17,891 bases of DNA, taken from Clostridiales bacterium (GTDB lineage Bacteria > Bacillota > Clostridia > Oscillospirales > Acutalibacteraceae). Made by a program: the position numbers and the translations under genes. This document shows, piece after piece, positions 14,868-17,891 of this stretch; positions within the stretch are counted from its first letter, which is position 1; the number at the start of each line of letters is the position of its first letter. Below the pieces are notes generated by a model that saw only the letters and a program-made list of their open reading frames with translations, had not been told where the DNA came from and did no database searches. The DNA lies in NCBI GenBank assembly GCA_019416395.1, contig DXXH01000009.1, positions 1-17,891 of the forward strand, in the 5' to 3' direction.

Positions 14868-14901
14868 AAACCAGGGCCGGGATTACTCCCGGCCCTGGTT
14901 T
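14868..14901. terminator. Bidirectional terminator (permease remnant / flavoprotein gene)
   Basis: AAACCAGGGCCGGG (14868-14881) and CCCGGCCCTGGTTT (14888-14901) form a perfect 14-bp stem with a 6-nt loop. T-rich sequence follows on the plus strand (TCTTTCATCTT) and on the minus strand (TTTTTAGGG). It sits between the remnant and the convergent flavoprotein gene. Confidence 0.9.
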
Positions 14902-14934
14902 CTTTCATCTTATTCCACCATCTATCCTTGCTTT

Positions 14935-15552
14935 TTACCGGATAAAGTTAGTCCGCTGGAAAGGCTCCCGTTTCGGTTCGCCGTACCGCTCTTTTCCCAA
15001 AGCAATCGCCTTCATCAAAAAAGCCATATTCCGAGCCAAAGTACGCATGGTCTGCATGCCTTCCGCGTCTTGGGCAGACTCTCCCTTAGCGGCGCCGTAA
15101 ACAGCATTCCAATACTGCCCCGTGGCAATAGGCATTCCGGAAATAGCAAAGTATTTGTTCAACTCATCATAGGTAGCCGAGACGCCTCCACGGCGGGCTA
15201 CCCCAACGGCAGCACCCACCTTCATGGTCTTGTCAAAGGGCGTGCTATAAAATAACCGGTCCAAAAAAGAAATCAATGTTCCATTTGCGGACGCATAATA
15301 TACCGGGCTGGCAACCACCAAGCCCTGGGCTTGCTCAAATTTGGGAGCCGTTTCGTTGACCAAATCGTCAAAAACACATTTTCCCTTTTCCGCACAGGCA
15401 AGACAAGCTACACACCCTCGAACAGCTTTATTCCCCACTTGAACAGTCTCTGTCTCGATTCCCTCTTCGCGGAAGATCTTCTCCATCTCACTCAAGGCGA
15501 TTGCCGTGTTCCCCCCTACCCGAGGACTTCCGTTGATCAATAAAACTTTCAT
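14935..15552 (-). CDS. NADPH-dependent FMN reductase / iron-sulfur flavoprotein family protein
   Basis: This is a flavodoxin-fold redox protein, 205 residues. The N-terminus VLLINGSPRVGGNTA (3-17) is the FMN phosphate-binding loop of the family, and VVASPVYYASANGTLISFLDR (79-99) is the second flavin-binding loop. Cys47, Cys50, Cys53 and Cys59 form a compact CX2CX2CX5C motif matching the [4Fe-4S]-binding pattern of archaeal/clostridial iron-sulfur flavoproteins, so an electron-transfer role with FMN plus a cluster is likely. The electron donor and acceptor are unknown. The ATG at 15552 has a GGGGGAG element upstream, and a plausible promoter lies at 15597-15625. Its sugar-transport neighbours do not suggest a specific role. 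Confidence 0.9.
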   Translation of the reverse strand: MKVLLINGSPRVGGNTAIALSEMEKIFREEGIETETVQVGNKAVRGCVACLACAEKGKCVFDDLVNETAPKFEQAQGLVVASPVYYASANGTLISFLDRLFYSTPFDKTMKVGAAVGVARRGGVSATYDELNKYFAISGMPIATGQYWNAVYGAAKGESAQDAEGMQTMRTLARNMAFLMKAIALGKERYGEPKREPFQRTNFIR

Positions 15553-15596
15553 TTACTTTCTCCCCCGTTTCTTTTGACCAATTTAACCTATCTGGT

Positions 15597-15625
15597 AGTA
15601 TATCATATCGTTTTTCTTCCGTCCA
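15597..15625 (-). promoter_or_regulatory. Probable promoter of the flavoprotein gene
   Basis: On the minus strand TGGACG (15620-15625), 17 bp, TATACT (15597-15602), with TG one base before the -10 (extended -10). Confidence 0.55.
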
Positions 15626-15641
15626 CATTTGGGATCCAGTG

Positions 15642-15782
15642 CTATATTGAAAGCAAACCCTTTTCTAAATCAAAACACATTTTGCACTTTCCAATGGCCG
15701 CATGGGTCTGGGCAAAGCTGTCACTGTTTTCCAGGGCCAAAATCAAGTTTGCCTTTTTCCCTTCCCAGAATTTCAAGCCCAT
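15642..15782 (-). CDS. Doubtful 46-residue ORF downstream of the GH38-like gene
   Basis: An open frame of 46 codons begins at ATG 15782, 12 nt after the GH38-like stop, and ends at TAG 15642-15644. The product has a basic, Trp-containing N-terminus (MGLKFWEGKKANLIL) and a CKMC pair near the C-terminus (KCKMCFDLEKG). No ribosome binding site is visible, so translation would need coupling to the upstream gene. I do not recognise a family. It may be a real small protein, a remnant, or chance; it occupies most of the 240-nt gap between the flanking genes. Confidence 0.25.
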   Translation of the reverse strand: MGLKFWEGKKANLILALENSDSFAQTHAAIGKCKMCFDLEKGLLSI

Positions 15783-15794
15783 GGCTGCGGTTTA

Positions 15795-17804
15795 TTATAA
15801 AGTCAATTGGAAATCAAACCGGGCATTTTCTCCATACCACAGACGGAAATTGGTGTTCCAGCGATTGTTTAGCAGCAGATAATACAACCCCTGCTTTAAA
15901 TCGCCATACTCCTCATTCTCATCGTACAGGTGGGTTCCCCCCACTGAAAGCAGGGGAGCATGAAGGCTTTCCAGCCTGACCCTTCCGCACTCAACCATCG
16001 GAGCCACATGCAGTTTCCGGTTGCCACCTTCCCTCACACAGTAGGGCGCAACCGGTAAATCCAGCTTCATTAGCCTTAGCTGCTCTGCTTCCAGTCCTTC
16101 CAGGCCCATTCCAAAGAATATTCCCTCTGGAATCCGGTTAGCATCCTTCTGGAACCACTCCAACCGGATAGCCACTCTTTCCCCAAACGTATAGGAAATC
16201 ACCACCTGCCGGGGGGCACCATACGTTTCTCCTGCAATGGGCTCACACTTTAACCACACGCAAAGCGTATTGTCTTGCCGCTCCACCTGGTCCACCGTAT
16301 AGGAAAAGCTGCGGTCTTCCAAGCCGTTTACCTGATCTAGGCCAGGCTTGGCGAAATCACCTTCCGCCCACACCCGGGTATGCTCCAGATTCCGATTATA
16401 GGTTTCCAGGTTATCCGACACTGTCTTGGCGCTGTACACTTGGTAGACAAACCGGCCCAGCCAGGCATTGGAAAAAGTCCTGCCGTCCGGAGTGCCCAAC
16501 AGCCGCAAGCTTCCGTCCTTGTCCACAGCCACTTGATACCCGTTGATGGAAAATTCCCGATCCTGTGTGGGGTTCTGGCACAAAGGGGGCTGGGTAGGAC
16601 GCAAAGCCTTTAGCCTCTCTTCCGCTTCCTGCCGCAGTGAAGAGGGCAAAGCTTTCACCGCCCCATCAAGATAGGCCCGCTGTTCTTCCCATGACTGCTC
16701 CAACGTGAAATAACGGCACTGCCCTTGCAGAAAAGTAGGCTGCTGCAACGTGGCTTCCCGCAGCTGGTCTCCTGCCGGCATCACATCTTCCTTGGTGATC
16801 ACGTCCCGTTTCCGGGCGGCTCGGAAAGCTTTTTTCTCCCAATTGCGGTAGTCGGAGAACCAACGCTTGGAGTCCCTTCCCCAGGTATGTTCACACACCA
16901 ACATCAGATTCCGGCACATCTCTCTCCACTGGGGAGTATCCACGGCTCCAGGCTCTTCAGCTTTCCACTGATTTCTCAACCGCAGCAGCTCCTGATAGGC
17001 ACCCACCTTATAGGGGTCGCTGGCAACTCCGTGAATCCATGTATCGCCCAACTCCTGAGTAACCACGGGCAATTCCTCTTTATGGGCCAACACCAGCCGG
17101 GCAAACTCGTCTATGGTCCCGGAAACGATTTCTGCCCCGGGATATTTCTCTTGCAACCTGCGCATCTCTTCCCAAACGTCCTCAGGCTGCGGCGGTCCCA
17201 TATTGTCCTGGGTATGGGCAAATTCCAAGGCATATTCTCCAAAAGAACTGGCGCCTCCATAAGAACCGGCGTAATCCAGGACAATCTCCTGATTCCCATA
17301 CTGCAACCGGCACAAGGGCGGCAGTTTCACCATCTTGGAAGACTCATTTACCCCCACATGCAAGTACTGGATCCCTGCCTCTGCCAAATAGGGCACTAAA
17401 GCATGGGTATGGGAAGGCACGTCGGTCATCTTGGCAGCAATTGTGGAACGGCCAAAACGCCGGTCCAGACGTTGACTGATGCTCAAGTCGTAGCGAAGCA
17501 GATCCCCGTCCATCAATTCAGTATGGGTGGTTACTGCCAAGCCATGCCAGGCAATCACCCCGTCTTCGATGGCCTGAATCAACCGTTCCGGCTTCTTTCC
17601 GTGCTCCAGGTAATACTCGATCAAAAACGAACCCACCGTCCACACAAAGTTTTTCTTCCCGTCTTGATTGCAAATCCGGGCCGTCTCTATAGCGCCGGGA
17701 ATAAACGTGTCCACGTAACGCTCCAGAACCTTCTCTGCGGAATCTGTAAAACCGATGTCCAAATGGGTTTTGTGAATCACAAATACCTTTTTAATGGTTC
17801 CCAT
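15795..17804 (-). CDS. GH38-related putative alpha-mannosidase (DUF5054-like)
   Basis: This is a probable zinc-dependent glycoside hydrolase, 669 residues. The N-terminal GH38-type barrel opens with VIHKTHLDIGFTD; His14 and Asp16 match the HxD zinc pair of GH38. KMTDVPSHTHALVPYLAEAGI supplies Asp128, at the place of the nucleophile/zinc-ligand Asp, and CEHTWG (His306) fits the last zinc-binding His. The C-terminal part (from about 400) is beta-rich, as in GH38 proteins. There is no signal peptide, so a cytosolic role is expected. The TDVPSHT wording and length fit the DUF5054 subgroup rather than classical mannosidases, so the substrate is open. The ATG at 17804 was chosen because GAGGAG lies 9 nt upstream; a TTG at 17813 directly abuts that site and is rejected. 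Confidence 0.85.
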   Translation of the reverse strand: MGTIKKVFVIHKTHLDIGFTDSAEKVLERYVDTFIPGAIETARICNQDGKKNFVWTVGSFLIEYYLEHGKKPERLIQAIEDGVIAWHGLAVTTHTELMDGDLLRYDLSISQRLDRRFGRSTIAAKMTDVPSHTHALVPYLAEAGIQYLHVGVNESSKMVKLPPLCRLQYGNQEIVLDYAGSYGGASSFGEYALEFAHTQDNMGPPQPEDVWEEMRRLQEKYPGAEIVSGTIDEFARLVLAHKEELPVVTQELGDTWIHGVASDPYKVGAYQELLRLRNQWKAEEPGAVDTPQWREMCRNLMLVCEHTWGRDSKRWFSDYRNWEKKAFRAARKRDVITKEDVMPAGDQLREATLQQPTFLQGQCRYFTLEQSWEEQRAYLDGAVKALPSSLRQEAEERLKALRPTQPPLCQNPTQDREFSINGYQVAVDKDGSLRLLGTPDGRTFSNAWLGRFVYQVYSAKTVSDNLETYNRNLEHTRVWAEGDFAKPGLDQVNGLEDRSFSYTVDQVERQDNTLCVWLKCEPIAGETYGAPRQVVISYTFGERVAIRLEWFQKDANRIPEGIFFGMGLEGLEAEQLRLMKLDLPVAPYCVREGGNRKLHVAPMVECGRVRLESLHAPLLSVGGTHLYDENEEYGDLKQGLYYLLLNNRWNTNFRLWYGENARFDFQLTL

Positions 17805-17891
17805 TCCATACAACTCCTCATCAACTAATCTATAAATCTACGTTTCTCTCCAAGGCCAGCCGGCAAAAGTCTCCTCCCTGCATTCACCGGG
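17805..17891 (-). other. Sequence upstream of the GH38-like gene, possible end of another gene
   Basis: This holds the ribosome binding site (TGAGGAG, 17814-17820) and then two minus-strand frames open to the window edge, ending at TAG 17825-17827 or TAG 17838-17840. Either could be the tail of an upstream gene of the same operon; 60-odd bases cannot decide. No convincing promoter is visible. Confidence 0.3.

Noticed and set aside
15574..15979. Overlapping plus-strand frames of 102 and 116 codons
   Set aside because: They run antisense into the end of the GH38-like gene, without ribosome binding sites or recognisable composition.
16725..17399. 224-codon plus-strand frame
   Set aside because: It is antisense to the GH38-like gene and has no start signals.

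Overview
The window looks like a piece of a gut-type Clostridia chromosome, probably Oscillospiraceae-like. The signs are strong AGGAGG-type ribosome binding sites, sigma-A promoters, mid-range GC, lipoprotein-anchored CUT1 sugar importers without their own ATPase, and a BcrA-type ABC/two-component module. The organism is inferred from style, not from a marker gene. No tRNA, rRNA, CRISPR array, insertion sequence or phage gene was seen.

Region 1 (1-6731) is a fructan or sucrose oligosaccharide locus. A LacI-family regulator, cut off by the left edge, is divergent from an operon of two CUT1 permeases, a large lipoprotein binding protein and a cytoplasmic GH32 beta-fructosidase. The operon has a consensus promoter (TTGACA-17-TATAAT) embedded in two dyads that are good operator candidates, then a leader of about 175 nt. 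A strong terminator closes it.

Region 2 (6732-10487) is a self-contained signalling and export module: an OmpR-type response regulator with its own promoter, a BcrA-like ATPase with the E-loop typical of lantibiotic-protection transporters, one ABC-2 permease, an unlisted 23-codon membrane peptide ORF, and a one-helix sensor kinase without an extracellular sensor domain. Direct repeats ahead of the ATPase gene look like the response-regulator binding site. The module most likely senses and removes a membrane-active peptide. No peptide precursor gene is visible.

Region 3 (10579-14434, minus strand) is a second CUT1 importer: lipoprotein binding protein, MalF-like permease, MalG-like permease, and a small membrane-anchored protein resembling the isolated membrane-proximal domain of efflux adaptors. 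Just upstream lies a truncated permease remnant on the plus strand (about 14490-14840), the relic of another sugar transporter.

Region 4 (14868-17891, minus strand) holds an iron-sulfur-flavoprotein-like NADPH:FMN reductase family protein, a doubtful 46-codon ORF, and a GH38-related (DUF5054-like) putative alpha-mannosidase. The importer and the GH38 protein may belong to one glycan-use programme, but nothing in the sequence proves it.
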